A stretch of DNA of 64,000 nucleotides, taken from assembly GCF_012328925.1 (NCBI RefSeq), contig NZ_JAAXLS010000015.1, forward strand, positions 1-64,000. Direction: 5' to 3'. Both the position numbers and the translations under genes were made by a program. Source of the DNA: Amycolatopsis acididurans (GTDB taxonomy: Bacteria; Actinomycetota; Actinomycetes; Mycobacteriales; Pseudonocardiaceae). A model generated the notes under the pieces. The model was not told the DNA's origin, made no database searches, and worked only from the letters and a program-made list of their open reading frames with translations. Of the stretch, positions 15,962 through 24,643 are shown in pieces (the stretch's first letter is position 1; each line of letters opens with the position of its first letter).

Positions 15962-17302
15962 TCAGCTCCCGGCGATGACGCCTTCCGGGAAGGTGCCCAC
16001 GAGAGTGTCGGTCAGGTTCCCGATGGTGGACAGGGCCTGCGCCATGCCCGGGATCGGGTCCTGGTTGTCGCCGAGCCCCGGCACCACGTTGCTCGCCTGT
16101 TGCAGTAGCGCGATGGCAGGCACGACAGCCTGCATCACGGTGGCGTTGACGGCTTCCGCGGCGGGGCTGGGCGCCGGGTTCGGCGGCGCGGGCACCGGTG
16201 CGGCCGCACCAGGCGCCGTGTTCTTCAGCGCATCGCCCGCTCCGACGTACTTGTCGGCGAAGTCGAGCATGTCCGCGTTGCTCTGCGGAGCGCTCCTCTC
16301 CAGCTGCAGGTCGTGGGCGGTGTTCGGGACCACGTCGGCGACGACGGTCGCGTGGGGGCCGTAGAAGGGCCGTTCGAAGTCGGCGAGGGTCTGGGAGTTC
16401 GTGCAGCTGGGGCCGAGGAGACCGCAGATGAACGGGTCGTGCTGTCCGACGACGGTGTAGACGGGGATGTTCAGCGTGCGGTCGACGTTCAGCACGTTGT
16501 AGCCCGCGAGGGTCGCCAGTTCGACGACGTTGCCCGTCTCCTTCAGCTGTTCGTCCTTGGCGACGACGCCCGCGTCGGTCGCCGAGGGGTTGTCGAGGTA
16601 GAACCCGCCGCGGGTGCCGGGGTAGCTGGTGAGATAGGCGGGATCGAGGCCGGCGGAGGAGAACTTGGGGTCGAGCGCGGCCGGGTAGTCGTCGGCGATG
16701 ATCTTGGTGAGGACGTTGACGTAGTTGATCGAGTGCGCGATCCCGGTGGGCATGATGGCGTCGACGTCCTTGTACAGGCCCGCTTCGGTCATCGTGACGA
16801 TGCCGCCGAGGCTGTGGCCGACCTCGATCACCTTGCCGAACGGGGTGCCGAGATCACCGCCGCGCAGCGCGGTGATGACCTGGTGCACGGTGCTGACGTC
16901 GGCGTAGAAGTTGTCGAAGGCGCTCAGGGGATGGGTGGACCGGCCGTCACCGAGGCGGTCGATGTCCAGGGTGGCGTAACCGCGCTTGTTCGCCGCCCGC
17001 ACGTACGAGTAGGTGTCCTGCTCGTAGGGCATGTCCCAGTAGTACCGGGCGTAGGACCAGCCGTGCACGAGCAGCTGGACGGTGGTGGCGCCGGGCGGAG
17101 TGCACAGCGTGCCCGTGATGGTCGACGCCTGTCCCGCCGCCGTGACGGGCACGGCGACGTTCCTGCACTCGGTCGCGGGGGTGCTCGTCGCGGAAGCAGC
17201 CGGGACGGCGGCGCCGAGCGCGAGCAGGACGCTACCGGTGAGCACGGCCGCGCGTCGCCTCGGGCGCCGATGTTGTGAACGCCGATTCTTGGTAAAAGTC
17301 AT
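15962..17302 (-). CDS. Secreted alpha/beta hydrolase (esterase/lipase-like)
   Basis: 446 residues with a basic, Arg-rich N-terminus, a hydrophobic segment and an ASA-type cleavage region (about residue 38), so it is exported; the RRPRRR cluster might allow Tat export. The hydrolase core shows LLVHGWSYARYYWD, the nucleophile elbow EVGHSLGGIV, an acid region around VVGQHDPFI and a late His in PNTAHDLQLE. A Pro/Ala-rich linker (AAAPVPAPPNPAPSPAAEA) joins a C-terminal helical tail of unknown role. GAGGT precedes the ATG at 17302. It probably hydrolyses an extracellular ester; substrate unknown. Promoter-like boxes lie at 17323-17351 and a strong hairpin follows the gene. Confidence 0.78.
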   Translation of the reverse strand: MTFTKNRRSQHRRPRRRAAVLTGSVLLALGAAVPAASATSTPATECRNVAVPVTAAGQASTITGTLCTPPGATTVQLLVHGWSYARYYWDMPYEQDTYSYVRAANKRGYATLDIDRLGDGRSTHPLSAFDNFYADVSTVHQVITALRGGDLGTPFGKVIEVGHSLGGIVTMTEAGLYKDVDAIMPTGIAHSINYVNVLTKIIADDYPAALDPKFSSAGLDPAYLTSYPGTRGGFYLDNPSATDAGVVAKDEQLKETGNVVELATLAGYNVLNVDRTLNIPVYTVVGQHDPFICGLLGPSCTNSQTLADFERPFYGPHATVVADVVPNTAHDLQLERSAPQSNADMLDFADKYVGAGDALKNTAPGAAAPVPAPPNPAPSPAAEAVNATVMQAVVPAIALLQQASNVVPGLGDNQDPIPGMAQALSTIGNLTDTLVGTFPEGVIAGS

Positions 17303-17322
17303 GCCGACCTCGTTGTCATCAT

Positions 17323-17351
17323 GAATTAGGGGGCTGTGTAAGCGCTCTCAA
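17323..17351 (-). promoter_or_regulatory. Sigma-70-type promoter of the secreted hydrolase
   Basis: On the minus strand TTGAGA (17351-17346) and TAATTC (17328-17323) are separated by exactly 17 nt, ending about 20 nt before the ATG at 17302. The AT-rich -10 box stands out in this GC-rich background. Confidence 0.55.
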
Positions 17352-17610
17352 TCGCCAGGCTGACGCCTGGTCGATGCCGCGCCTCGACAGCAGTGAACCG
17401 CAATTCACTCGGCAGCAAAGTAACACACTGCGGAGCAACGTGTGTTCCCCTAACCAGGGGAGTCCCGTGGGGCCGGTCCATTGTGGAGGTGCACCGCGGC
17501 ACCGCCCGTACGGACCGCCGTCGGGCCGGGCAGTCGCTCGTGATCCGGTTGCCCACGGCGAGGTGAGCAGGCTCCGCTTCAGATTTCGCGAATCGGCCCG
17601 TTGCCTAGCG
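17352..17610. other. Intergenic region with two adjacent inverted repeats
   Basis: No gene is visible between the hydrolase promoter and the end of the PucR-like gene. It contains a 7-bp inverted repeat AACACAC/GTGTGTT with an 11-nt spacer (17422-17446), followed directly by CCCCT-AACC-AGGGG (17447-17460). The first could be an operator for the hydrolase promoter 70 bp away; the second could form a small hairpin. Neither resembles a motif I can name. Confidence 0.35.
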
Positions 17611-18651
17611 TCAAGCCGGATCGCCCGTCACCGTCGGGTCGAGCGGTGCGCGGTGGAGCCGGCGGAGCGTGAGGGCGAGGTGGAGGCGGAAGCGGCCGGG
17701 GGTGTCGCCGAGGGACCAGCCCAGCAGGTGCTCGGCGTGGGTGAGGCGTTCCTGCAACGTCGAGTGGTGCACGTGCAGTGCCGTGGCGGCGGCGCGCAGG
17801 CTGGTGGCGCCGGCGAGCGTGTCGAGGGTGGTGAGCATCCACGGCGCGGTCTGGCTCGCCGTTTCGACGGCGATGACGTCGGCGATCTTGGGCGTGTCCG
17901 GGCCGACGGTGCGGGCGAGCACGATGAGCCCGCCCGCGTCCTCGGCGTGGACGATGCGGGGCCCGGGATCGGCGGGGGTGCCCTCGGCGGTCAGGCGCAG
18001 TGCGAGCCGGGCGGCTTCCCAGGAAGCGGGTAGTTCCTCGACCGGGACGGCGGGCCCGATTCCGGCGCGGGCGCCGTCGGGTATCGCGTGGCTGTGCCCG
18101 GCCGACGACGTGCCGGACGCGGGCTCGACGCGCGCGTCGCCGCCGGCCAGCGCGACGGCGCGGGAGTGCTTGTCGAGCCCGAGCCGTCGTGCGGCGGCCG
18201 ACCGGGCCCCCGCCGGCGCGGCGGGGTCGAGGAGGACCTCCACGGACGCGGGGTCGTGACCACTGTTGGGGCCGCGGCCGTATACGCGCTCGAGGACGGC
18301 CGCGGCCGCGGATGCAGCTCGTTCCACGATCATGTCGTCGACGGGGCGTGCCGGCCCTGCTCGTTCCAGCCAGAGCACGGCGTTGCCCGGCCCCACGGGC
18401 GCGCTGGGCCACGCGGGGTCGGGGTCGTCGTCGGAGAGGCTGCCGCCGCGTCCCGTGCGATCGATCCGGACGCGGATCCCGCGGTCGTTGTCGACCAGTG
18501 CGGCGGCACCGGCACTGAGCACGGCGGCGCCGCGGACGATCGCCTGAACCCCGGCACCGTGGGAGAGGAGGTCGTCGAAGTAGGAGATGACGCGCAGCGC
18601 CGCACCGGCTTGCGGGTCCAGTGCGTCCAGGCGAACGGTCAGGTCCTTCAT
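17611..18651 (-). CDS. PucR-type transcriptional regulator
   Basis: 346 residues. The C-terminal about 60 residues form the PucR-type helix-turn-helix: TTLDTLAGATSLRAAATALHVHHSTLQERLTHAEHLLGWSL, followed by RFRLHLALTLRRLH, which is how CdaR/PucR activators end. The N-terminal part carries a GAF-like sensor region without recognisable ligand residues. ATG at 18651 is chosen because GAGGTG lies about 8 nt upstream; longer versions run into a Cys/Arg-rich stretch that does not look like this family. It lies 43 nt after the esterase gene on the same strand, so it may control the esterase-SDR group. Confidence 0.75.
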   Translation of the reverse strand: MKDLTVRLDALDPQAGAALRVISYFDDLLSHGAGVQAIVRGAAVLSAGAAALVDNDRGIRVRIDRTGRGGSLSDDDPDPAWPSAPVGPGNAVLWLERAGPARPVDDMIVERAASAAAAVLERVYGRGPNSGHDPASVEVLLDPAAPAGARSAAARRLGLDKHSRAVALAGGDARVEPASGTSSAGHSHAIPDGARAGIGPAVPVEELPASWEAARLALRLTAEGTPADPGPRIVHAEDAGGLIVLARTVGPDTPKIADVIAVETASQTAPWMLTTLDTLAGATSLRAAATALHVHHSTLQERLTHAEHLLGWSLGDTPGRFRLHLALTLRRLHRAPLDPTVTGDPA

Positions 18652-18694
18652 CGGCAACACCTCGTGACGGCGCATCAGCCGGCTTTCGCCTGCC

Positions 18695-19708
18695 TCAGTT
18701 CGACAATAGCCTGCGCAGCCACGGCAGACGGGCCGCCGCGGAGTCGTGTGAGAGCGTCGCCTGGGGCGCCAGCCCTTCGAATCCGTGGAAGCCGCCGGGC
18801 CACACGTGCAGTTCGGCTCGTCCACCGGTCTGCCAGATGCGACTGGCGTAGGTGACGGCTTCGTCGCGGAAGGTCTCGGCGGAACCGACGTCGATGAACG
18901 CGGGCGGCAGCCCCGAGAGGTCGGTCGCGCGGGCCGGGGCGGCGTAGGGGGAGACGTCGCCGGTGCCGCGTGCCGGTCCCAGCAGCGCCGTCCACCCGCC
19001 GCCGTTGGAGGCCTGGTCCCAGACGCCGATGCCGCGCATCTGCCGCGCCGAAGGGGTGTCGTTGCGGTCGTCGAGCATCGGGCACATCAGGATCTGGCCG
19101 ATCAGGGCGGGGCCGCCGCGGTCGCGGGCGAGCAGGGCCAGCGCCGCGGCCAGGCCGCCACCGGCGCTCGCGCCCGCCACGAGGATCCGGCCGGGGTCGG
19201 CACCGAGTTCGCCGGCGTGCGCGGCGGTCCAGACGAGTCCGGCGTAGCAGTCCTCGACCGGTCCGGGGTGCGGGGTTTCCGGTGCCAGCCGGTATTCCAC
19301 CGAGACGACGGTCGCGCCTGCCTCCTGCGCCAGATCGAGCATCGCCGGCACACCCTGCCGGTTGTCGCCGATCACCATGCCGCCGCCGTGCGTGTGGTAG
19401 ATGACCGGGGTGGCGCCGGTAGCGCCGGCCGGGCGGCAGATCAGCAGCGTGATGTCGGGGGCGCCCTCGGGGCCGGGCACGGCGCGTTCCTCGACCAGGA
19501 AGGCTCCGTCCCTGGACAGTTCTTCGTCCGCTACGCGTGCCATGCCCGTGGGGTCCTGGCGAACCATCGCGATGTTCGCCGGGTCGCCGAACAGGTCGGG
19601 CGGCAGTTGCTCGTTGATGATCCGCAGGGCGGGCACGAGTTCGGGGTCGAACGGCGGCGGGGGACCGACCGGGGCGCTGGAGCTGTCGGGAACGGAGATG
19701 GTCATCAT
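18695..19708 (-). CDS. HSL-family alpha/beta hydrolase (esterase)
   Basis: 337 residues of the hormone-sensitive-lipase (bacterial family IV) type. Diagnostic motifs are the oxyanion HGGG in YHTHGGGMVIGD, SVEYRLAPETPHPGPVED, the nucleophile motif GASAGGGLAAALAL, the acid in DVGSAETFRDE and the late His in GGFHGFE. It has no signal peptide, so it is cytoplasmic. ATG 19708 (or the adjacent 19705) follows GAGGAG. It would hydrolyse short-chain or drug-like esters or lactones. It is followed by a PucR-like regulator and preceded by a defective SDR, which together may form one transcript. Confidence 0.85.
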   Translation of the reverse strand: MMTISVPDSSSAPVGPPPPFDPELVPALRIINEQLPPDLFGDPANIAMVRQDPTGMARVADEELSRDGAFLVEERAVPGPEGAPDITLLICRPAGATGATPVIYHTHGGGMVIGDNRQGVPAMLDLAQEAGATVVSVEYRLAPETPHPGPVEDCYAGLVWTAAHAGELGADPGRILVAGASAGGGLAAALALLARDRGGPALIGQILMCPMLDDRNDTPSARQMRGIGVWDQASNGGGWTALLGPARGTGDVSPYAAPARATDLSGLPPAFIDVGSAETFRDEAVTYASRIWQTGGRAELHVWPGGFHGFEGLAPQATLSHDSAAARLPWLRRLLSN

Positions 19709-19847
19709 CGACTCCTCGGGGGTTGAGGTGTGCTCGCCATCTTCGTCGCGGTGGTCGGCCGCGGGCCCCTCCGGATGGCGGCCATTGCCCGCCATCCGGC
19801 GGGGTGCGACCGTCCGCCGGCTCGCGGCCGATGACGAACCGCCCCCG

Positions 19848-20651
19848 CTAGGCGACCGAGATCCCGCCGTTGACGCTGACGACCTGCCCGGTGATGAGCC
19901 GGGCCAGGGGAGAGGCGAGGAACAGCGTGAGGTTGGCCAGATCCTCGGGTTCGGTGAGGCCGAGATGGGCCTGGCCGGTGATCCGCTCGAAGATCTTCTT
20001 GCTGAACGGCTGCGACATGGCCCGGTCGTAGGAGCCGGTGTTGGCGATCAGTGACGGCGTGATCGCGTTGACCCGCACGCCATAGCGTTTGGCCTCGAGC
20101 GCGAGGGTGCGCGAGAAGGTCACGATGGCCGCCATCGCCGCGCCGAGACAGGTTTCGCCAGGGGTCGGCACCTTCGCCGCGTCGGAGGCGATGTTGATGA
20201 TCGATCCGGATCCCTGCTCACGCAGGAACGGCAGCACCGCCCTGCTCATCAGCAGCGGTCCCAGCGCCTGCTGGGTGAGGATGTTGCGAACGTCGTCGAC
20301 CGGGATCTCGTGCAGGGGCGTCGGCTGGTAGGGCGCGACGACGGAATTGACCAGGATGTCGATTCCGCCCAGACGTCGGTGGGTCTCGGCGGCGGCTTCG
20401 GCGGCCGACGCCGGATCGTTGGCGTCGGCCGGCAAGAACTCCGCGCGCGCATCTGTGACAGTACCGAGAACTTCGTCCACGGCGCGCTTACCGCGTTCTT
20501 CGTTGCGGCCGAGCAGCATGAGCCTGCGGCAGCCCGCCAGCGCGAACGCGACAGCCGTCGCCAAGCCGACTCCGGAAGTACCGCCCGCGATGAGCACTCC
20601 GCTGCCGGAGAAGTCGAATCCCTCGGCGGCATTCGGGATGGAGTCGGTCAT
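19848..20651 (-). CDS. SDR-fold protein lacking the catalytic Tyr and Lys
   Basis: 267 residues with the complete architecture of a classical short-chain dehydrogenase: nucleotide loop GGTSGVG (23-29), DANDP, LVNSVVAPYQP, IINIASDAAK with Ser156, and RYGVRVNAITPSL. The catalytic YxxxK is replaced by L169-GAA-M173 (sequence ETCLGAAMAAIVTFSR); Leu and Met occupy the exact Tyr and Lys positions, 13 and 17 residues after Ser156. The codons CTC and ATG are unambiguous in the DNA. The downstream core and C-terminus (TGQVVSVNGGISVA) are intact, so it is not a decaying pseudogene. It may bind NAD(P)(H) or a substrate without classical hydride transfer, or use other residues. Confidence 0.85.
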   Translation of the reverse strand: MTDSIPNAAEGFDFSGSGVLIAGGTSGVGLATAVAFALAGCRRLMLLGRNEERGKRAVDEVLGTVTDARAEFLPADANDPASAAEAAAETHRRLGGIDILVNSVVAPYQPTPLHEIPVDDVRNILTQQALGPLLMSRAVLPFLREQGSGSIINIASDAAKVPTPGETCLGAAMAAIVTFSRTLALEAKRYGVRVNAITPSLIANTGSYDRAMSQPFSKKIFERITGQAHLGLTEPEDLANLTLFLASPLARLITGQVVSVNGGISVA

Positions 20652-20721
20652 TGTCGCGCACGTCCTCTCTGGTCGGCCCGCGAAGTGGCGGGACGGATTC
20701 AGCGTAAGACTTCATATGACG

Positions 20722-20753
20722 CTAGACAAGACTCAGTATCAAGTTATGTCTAG
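20722..20753. promoter_or_regulatory. Inverted repeat and promoter region of the SDR gene
   Basis: CTAGACA (20722-20728) and TGTCTAG (20747-20753) form a perfect 7-bp inverted repeat with an 18-nt spacer. On the minus strand a TTGATA box inside it and TCATAT 17 nt further on give a plausible promoter reading into the SDR gene (start 20651). TGATACT also occurs twice in the same orientation. The overlap of a repeat with a -35 box suggests a repressor site. Confidence 0.45.
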
Positions 20754-20931
20754 TATCACGTCGCTCTAGCTGCGGTCGCCGGCTGACGTGCGACACCTCG
20801 GGGAACACGACCCGGAGACATCGCGACGACTTCGGCACCGCGATCGCCGCGTATCCGGCCGGCCGGTCGACGTTCACGCCGTGCACCGAACCGGACAGCG
20901 AGGCCTGCTGGTGTTCGGCACCGTGGATCGA
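20754..20931. other. Intergenic region, no gene seen
   Basis: 178 bp between the SDR control region and the stop of the upstream CoA ligase on the same strand. It is GC-rich with apparent reading frames but no start, ribosome binding site or convincing hairpin. I see nothing functional in it. Confidence 0.4.
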
Positions 20932-22602
20932 TCAGGGCAGGCCGGCAGCCGATGCCGGCTGCGCGGTGCCGCCCGACGTGCGCACCGCGTCGAAGCGGAG
21001 CGTGCCCTGCTCGAAACGTTCGTGCAGCACGAACTTCTGGATCTTGCCGCTCGGCGTCGCCGGCATCTGGTCGACGAAGGCCCAGTAGACCGGTGTCTTG
21101 TGGGGCGCGATCTGCGAGCGCAGGTAGTCGGTCAGTTCCCGCAGCGAGGGACGGTCGGCGCCCTCCCGTACGGTCACGACCGCGCCGATCTGTTCGCCCC
21201 ACGTGGCATCGGGCACGCCGATCACGGCGGCGTACTCGATCGCGGGGTGATCGCCGAGCGCGGCCTCGATCTCGGCGGGATAGATGTTCAGCCCGCCCCG
21301 GATGATCATGTCCTTCATCCGGCCGCGGATGGTGACGAATCCGCGCTCGTCCATCGACCCGAGGTCGCCCAGGTGCAGCCACCCGTCGGCGTCGATCGTC
21401 GCGCTGGTCTCGTCCTCCTGCCCGAAATACCCGAGCATGTTCTGGTAGCCGCGGCAACAGATCTCGCCGGTCTCGTGCAGCGCGACCGGCTCTCCCGTGA
21501 CCTGGTCTGCGATCTTGACCTCCAGTTGTGGCAGCGGCTGGCCGACCGTCTCCGCCTGGTCCTCGGGCGAATCGGTCACCCTGGTCTGGCAGATGACGCC
21601 ATGCGTCTCCGTCTGTCCGAAAAGGATGCTGAACTGGCAGTTCAGCAGTTCTTGTGTCCTGCGCACCAGCGAGGCGGGCACCGAGGCCGCACCGCTGAGG
21701 ATCGTCTGGACGCTGGAGAGGTCGCGCTGGGCGCGATCGGGGTGGTCGAGCATCGCGATCAGCATCGTGGGGACGACGAGGGTGTGCGTGCCGCGGTAGG
21801 TTTCCAGTGCTTCCAGCAGTAACCCGGGGTCGAAGCCGGGCAGGATCACGAAAGTGCCGCGTTTGGCCCAGGCCCCGAACGACGTGACGGCACCGCCTCC
21901 GATGTGGTACATCGGCATCGCGTTGACGTAGACGCCGCCGTCGCTCATCCCGGCGCGTTCGGCGACATGCCTTGCCTCGTTGAGCAATCCTTTGTGGTGC
22001 AGCATCGCGCCCTTGGGAAAGCCGGTGGTTCCCGACGTGTACTGGATCTGGACGACGTCCTCGGCCCCCACAGCGGGAAGTTCCCGGTCCGGGTCCGCGC
22101 TGCCGAGGAACTCGTCCCATTCGTCGAAGGTCACGATTTCCCGGAGCTCGGATGTCTCGTGGCGGATATCGTCGAGCATGCCCCGCATGTCGAAGCCGCG
22201 GTGGTTGTCAGGGCAGAACAGCCCGGTGGCTCCGGACTGGCGGAGCACGAAGCTCATTTCCCTTGCCCGGTAGGCGGGGTTGAGTGCGACCAGCACCATT
22301 CCGGCCATGGCGATGCCATGTTGCAGGATGATCCATTTCGCGCTGTTCGGTGCCCAGATGGCGATGCGGTCACCCGGTGCGAACCTGGCCAGCAACGCAC
22401 GGGCGACGCACTCGGCGTCCGCCACGAACTCGGCGTAGGTCCAGCTCTCCCGGGGGCCGGCGTCCGGTACGCAGTCGACGAGTGCCACCCGGTCCGGCAC
22501 TGTCGCGGCCGCGTGCCGGAGCGCCTCGCACACCGTGGTGTCGTGCACGTCTCCCGGCTCGGCGGGCCAGTACGACGTCTCCAGGGCCCGGACGGTGGCC
22601 AT
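20932..22602 (-). CDS. AMP-forming acyl-CoA ligase
   Basis: 556 residues of the ANL family. The P-loop is IQYTSGTTGFPKGAML; other signatures are LSGAASVPASLVRRT, ILFGQTETHGVI, GWLHLGDLGSMDERGFV, the hinge GRMKDMIIRGGLNIYPAEIE and the catalytic-lysine end TPSGKIQKF. It should activate a fatty or aromatic/alicyclic acid. ATG 22602 is supported by AAAGGAG seven nt upstream. It is transcribed away from the PaaX-type regulator, and its leader region contains inverted repeats. PaaX relatives respond to acyl-CoAs, so its product may be the inducer (inference). Confidence 0.87.
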   Translation of the reverse strand: MATVRALETSYWPAEPGDVHDTTVCEALRHAAATVPDRVALVDCVPDAGPRESWTYAEFVADAECVARALLARFAPGDRIAIWAPNSAKWIILQHGIAMAGMVLVALNPAYRAREMSFVLRQSGATGLFCPDNHRGFDMRGMLDDIRHETSELREIVTFDEWDEFLGSADPDRELPAVGAEDVVQIQYTSGTTGFPKGAMLHHKGLLNEARHVAERAGMSDGGVYVNAMPMYHIGGGAVTSFGAWAKRGTFVILPGFDPGLLLEALETYRGTHTLVVPTMLIAMLDHPDRAQRDLSSVQTILSGAASVPASLVRRTQELLNCQFSILFGQTETHGVICQTRVTDSPEDQAETVGQPLPQLEVKIADQVTGEPVALHETGEICCRGYQNMLGYFGQEDETSATIDADGWLHLGDLGSMDERGFVTIRGRMKDMIIRGGLNIYPAEIEAALGDHPAIEYAAVIGVPDATWGEQIGAVVTVREGADRPSLRELTDYLRSQIAPHKTPVYWAFVDQMPATPSGKIQKFVLHERFEQGTLRFDAVRTSGGTAQPASAAGLP

Positions 22603-22941
22603 CTCGCTACTCCTTTGTATCGATGTGACTCGGGTCACCGAAGTGTACATATTCGGTCGTACCCTGCCAATGGTCTGGCCAACATTTGTGTGACGACATT
22701 GTGGCTTGTGTTGCATGGGTTGTAAAGTGATCGTTCTGACCGCAATAGTGAATGTGCCGCTTTCTAGCCTTAGCCGGTGAAGTCGTGCGGTCGTCTTCGG
22801 TGTGTTGTCTGTCTACAACACCGCGTCTCCGGTGAGGTTGCACGTAGAATGCGGACGGTGATGCCCGATGTCGGGGAACGGCGTCGATAGGCTGCCGATG
22901 GGCCGGGAGCCGACCCGCAGACAGATCCTCAGGAGGCCAGC
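22603..22941. promoter_or_regulatory. Divergent control region between CoA ligase and PaaX-type regulator
   Basis: This 339-bp stretch is lower in GC than its surroundings and holds no gene. Symmetric elements are: TGACTCGGGTCA (22626-22637, one mismatch); CCGAA-N9-TTCGG (22638-22656); and GTGTTGT-CTGTCT-ACAACAC (22802-22821, perfect 7-bp arms). The first two lie within 60 bp of the ligase start, the last about 120 bp before the paaX-like start. They are good candidates for autoregulatory binding sites of the PaaX-type protein. Confidence 0.5.
22802..22821. promoter_or_regulatory. 20-bp perfect inverted repeat, candidate PaaX-type operator
   Basis: GTGTTGT (22802-22808) and ACAACAC (22815-22821) are exact complements around a 6-nt centre. 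It lies in the intergenic region, upstream of the regulator gene. The regulator assignment is by position only. Confidence 0.5.
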
Positions 22942-23793
22942 ATGCCGACGCCCGCGGCGGTCGAGACGCCAGGCGAGTCCGCCGACGCCGCATTGGCCAA
23001 CGCCAGTGCGCGGTCGCTGCTGATCACCATTCTCGGTGAGCTGGTGTGGCCTGCCGGGCAGCCGGTGTGGACGTCCACCCTGGTGCACATCTTCCAGGGA
23101 CTGGGCATCGAGGCGCAGACGGCCCGGCAGGCGATAGCCCGTGCGTCGGCGTCGGGGTGGATCACGCCGGAGCGTCAGGGGCGCGAGGTGCGCTGGACGC
23201 TCACGGACAAGCTGGTCCACATCTTCGAGACCGGCTCCCGCCGCGTGTACTCGCTCAGCGATCCGTTCACCAGCTGGGACGGCACCTGGCTGGCGTTGTG
23301 GGTGATCATTCCCCAGACGCTCCGCCGCACCCGCAGGCCGCTCTATGCCGGTCTCACCTGGGCCGGCTTCGGCAACCCGGCGCCAGGGCTGTGGATGACG
23401 CCCCACGTCGAGCGGTCCGGCGAGGTTGGGCGCCTGCTCGAACAGCTGGAGCTCACGGAGCACACCTTCGCTCTCACCGGCAACGTGGACGCGGTGGGCA
23501 TTCCGCAGGACAAGATCGTCGAGAGGGGCTGGGATCTGGCCACACTGCGGTCCCAGTACGAGACCGTGTGGACGGCGATGGACGCCATGCGCCCGGCGAA
23601 CCCGCGGGAGACGCTCCTGACGCACATACGCCTGATCAGCGAATGGCAGGAGTTCCCGCGGGTCGATCCCCAGTTGCCCGAGGCCATTCTGCCGGACTGG
23701 GTCGGCAGGCGGGTGGCCCGGCGGATCGAGGCGTTGCGAGCACAGTGGGCGCCGATCGTGCGACGGCACTTCGCCGAGCTCAACACAGCCTGA
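22942..23793 (+). CDS. PaaX-family transcriptional regulator
   Basis: 283 residues. The N-terminal winged-helix part has SLLITILGELVWPAGQPVWTSTLVHIFQGLGIEAQTARQAIARASASGWI, the PaaX HTH type, followed by the middle domain GTWLALWVIIPQTLRRTRRPLYAGLTWAGFGNPAPGLWMTPH and a C-terminal helical domain. AGGAGG precedes the ATG. In E. coli PaaX represses phenylacetate genes and is released by phenylacetyl-CoA; no paa degradation gene is present here, so the local version probably senses another acyl-CoA, perhaps made by the divergent ligase. It is followed on the same strand by the thioesterase gene. Confidence 0.88.
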   Translation: MPTPAAVETPGESADAALANASARSLLITILGELVWPAGQPVWTSTLVHIFQGLGIEAQTARQAIARASASGWITPERQGREVRWTLTDKLVHIFETGSRRVYSLSDPFTSWDGTWLALWVIIPQTLRRTRRPLYAGLTWAGFGNPAPGLWMTPHVERSGEVGRLLEQLELTEHTFALTGNVDAVGIPQDKIVERGWDLATLRSQYETVWTAMDAMRPANPRETLLTHIRLISEWQEFPRVDPQLPEAILPDWVGRRVARRIEALRAQWAPIVRRHFAELNTA

Positions 23794-23826
23794 ACCACCC
23801 GCACACCGCGATTCCAAGGAGCTTGA

Positions 23827-24639
23827 ATGCACACGGTGACCTCGTGTCACAACCGTCGTGAGTTTTGCCCCGGCGGTCCCGAGCTGATGTTCGGCGTCGA
23901 AGACTTGACGGCCGACGGGGACGCCTACCGGGGGGTCATGACCACCGGTCCCTGGTCGAAGGGACCGGGAAACGCCGCGGCGGTCGGTGTTCTCGCGGAC
24001 ATCGTGCTGGGGTATGCCCTCATCGCGTCCTCGCCCGCGGACCGGTGGTCGGTGAGTACCGAGATCTCGCTCGATTTCCTGGGTCCGCTGCCCTCGGACG
24101 GGTCGCTGTTGACGGCCGAGGGGCGCGTCGTGCACCAATCTCCGGGGACGGGGCTCGCGGAGGGCTCGATCACCACCTCCCACGGCCGGCCGCTCGCCCG
24201 GTGCCGTCAATGGGGCCGGTTCATCGAGGTGGACCCCGCCGAGCGGCCCGGCGAGATTCCTTTCGCGGGTCCTTGCCGGTCGGCGGAAGAGCTGGCCGAC
24301 ACCGTCGGGGGCACCGTGGCGGCCGCGGACGGCCGTGCCCGGATCTCGTTGTCCATTGAGGACGATCTGGTCAATCCACTGCGGACACTGCACGGCGGGA
24401 TCACGCTCTGGCTGGCCGAATTTCTGGCCGGCCGCGCGGTCGAGTCCGTCGCGGGCCCGCTGATCCCTGCCTCGCTGACCGTCAGCTACCTGCGGCCGCT
24501 CGTGTGCGGTGACCTCGCCACGTTCAGCGCCGAGGTCACCAGCAGCGGCCGCAGGCTGGCCGTGACTCAGGTGACGGGTGTCAATCAGGCCGGCAAGCCC
24601 TGCATAGTCGCGTTGGCACACCACCACGGTGCGCACTGA
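23827..24639 (+). CDS. Tandem hotdog-fold acyl-CoA thioesterase (PaaI-like)
   Basis: 270 residues with two successive hotdog domains. The first half holds GPWSKGPGNAAAVGVLADIVLGYAL and STEISLDFLGPLPSDGSLLTAEGRVVH; the second holds NPLRTLHGGITLWLAEFLAGRAV, ASLTVSYLRPLVCGDLATFSAEV and the closing strand. The HGG of the second half is the PaaI-type active-site region; the first half lacks it. AAGGAG lies five nt before the ATG. It would hydrolyse acyl-CoA esters to free CoA, perhaps as an overflow valve. It follows the PaaX-type gene and meets the nitronate monooxygenase gene tail to tail with four bases between. Confidence 0.78.
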   Translation: MHTVTSCHNRREFCPGGPELMFGVEDLTADGDAYRGVMTTGPWSKGPGNAAAVGVLADIVLGYALIASSPADRWSVSTEISLDFLGPLPSDGSLLTAEGRVVHQSPGTGLAEGSITTSHGRPLARCRQWGRFIEVDPAERPGEIPFAGPCRSAEELADTVGGTVAAADGRARISLSIEDDLVNPLRTLHGGITLWLAEFLAGRAVESVAGPLIPASLTVSYLRPLVCGDLATFSAEVTSSGRRLAVTQVTGVNQAGKPCIVALAHHHGAH

Positions 24640-24643
24640 CCGG

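Noticed and set aside
22942..23793. Phenylacetate catabolon because of the PaaX-type regulator
   Set aside because: No paaA-E, paaZ or paaG-like genes are in the window; the regulator alone does not establish the pathway.
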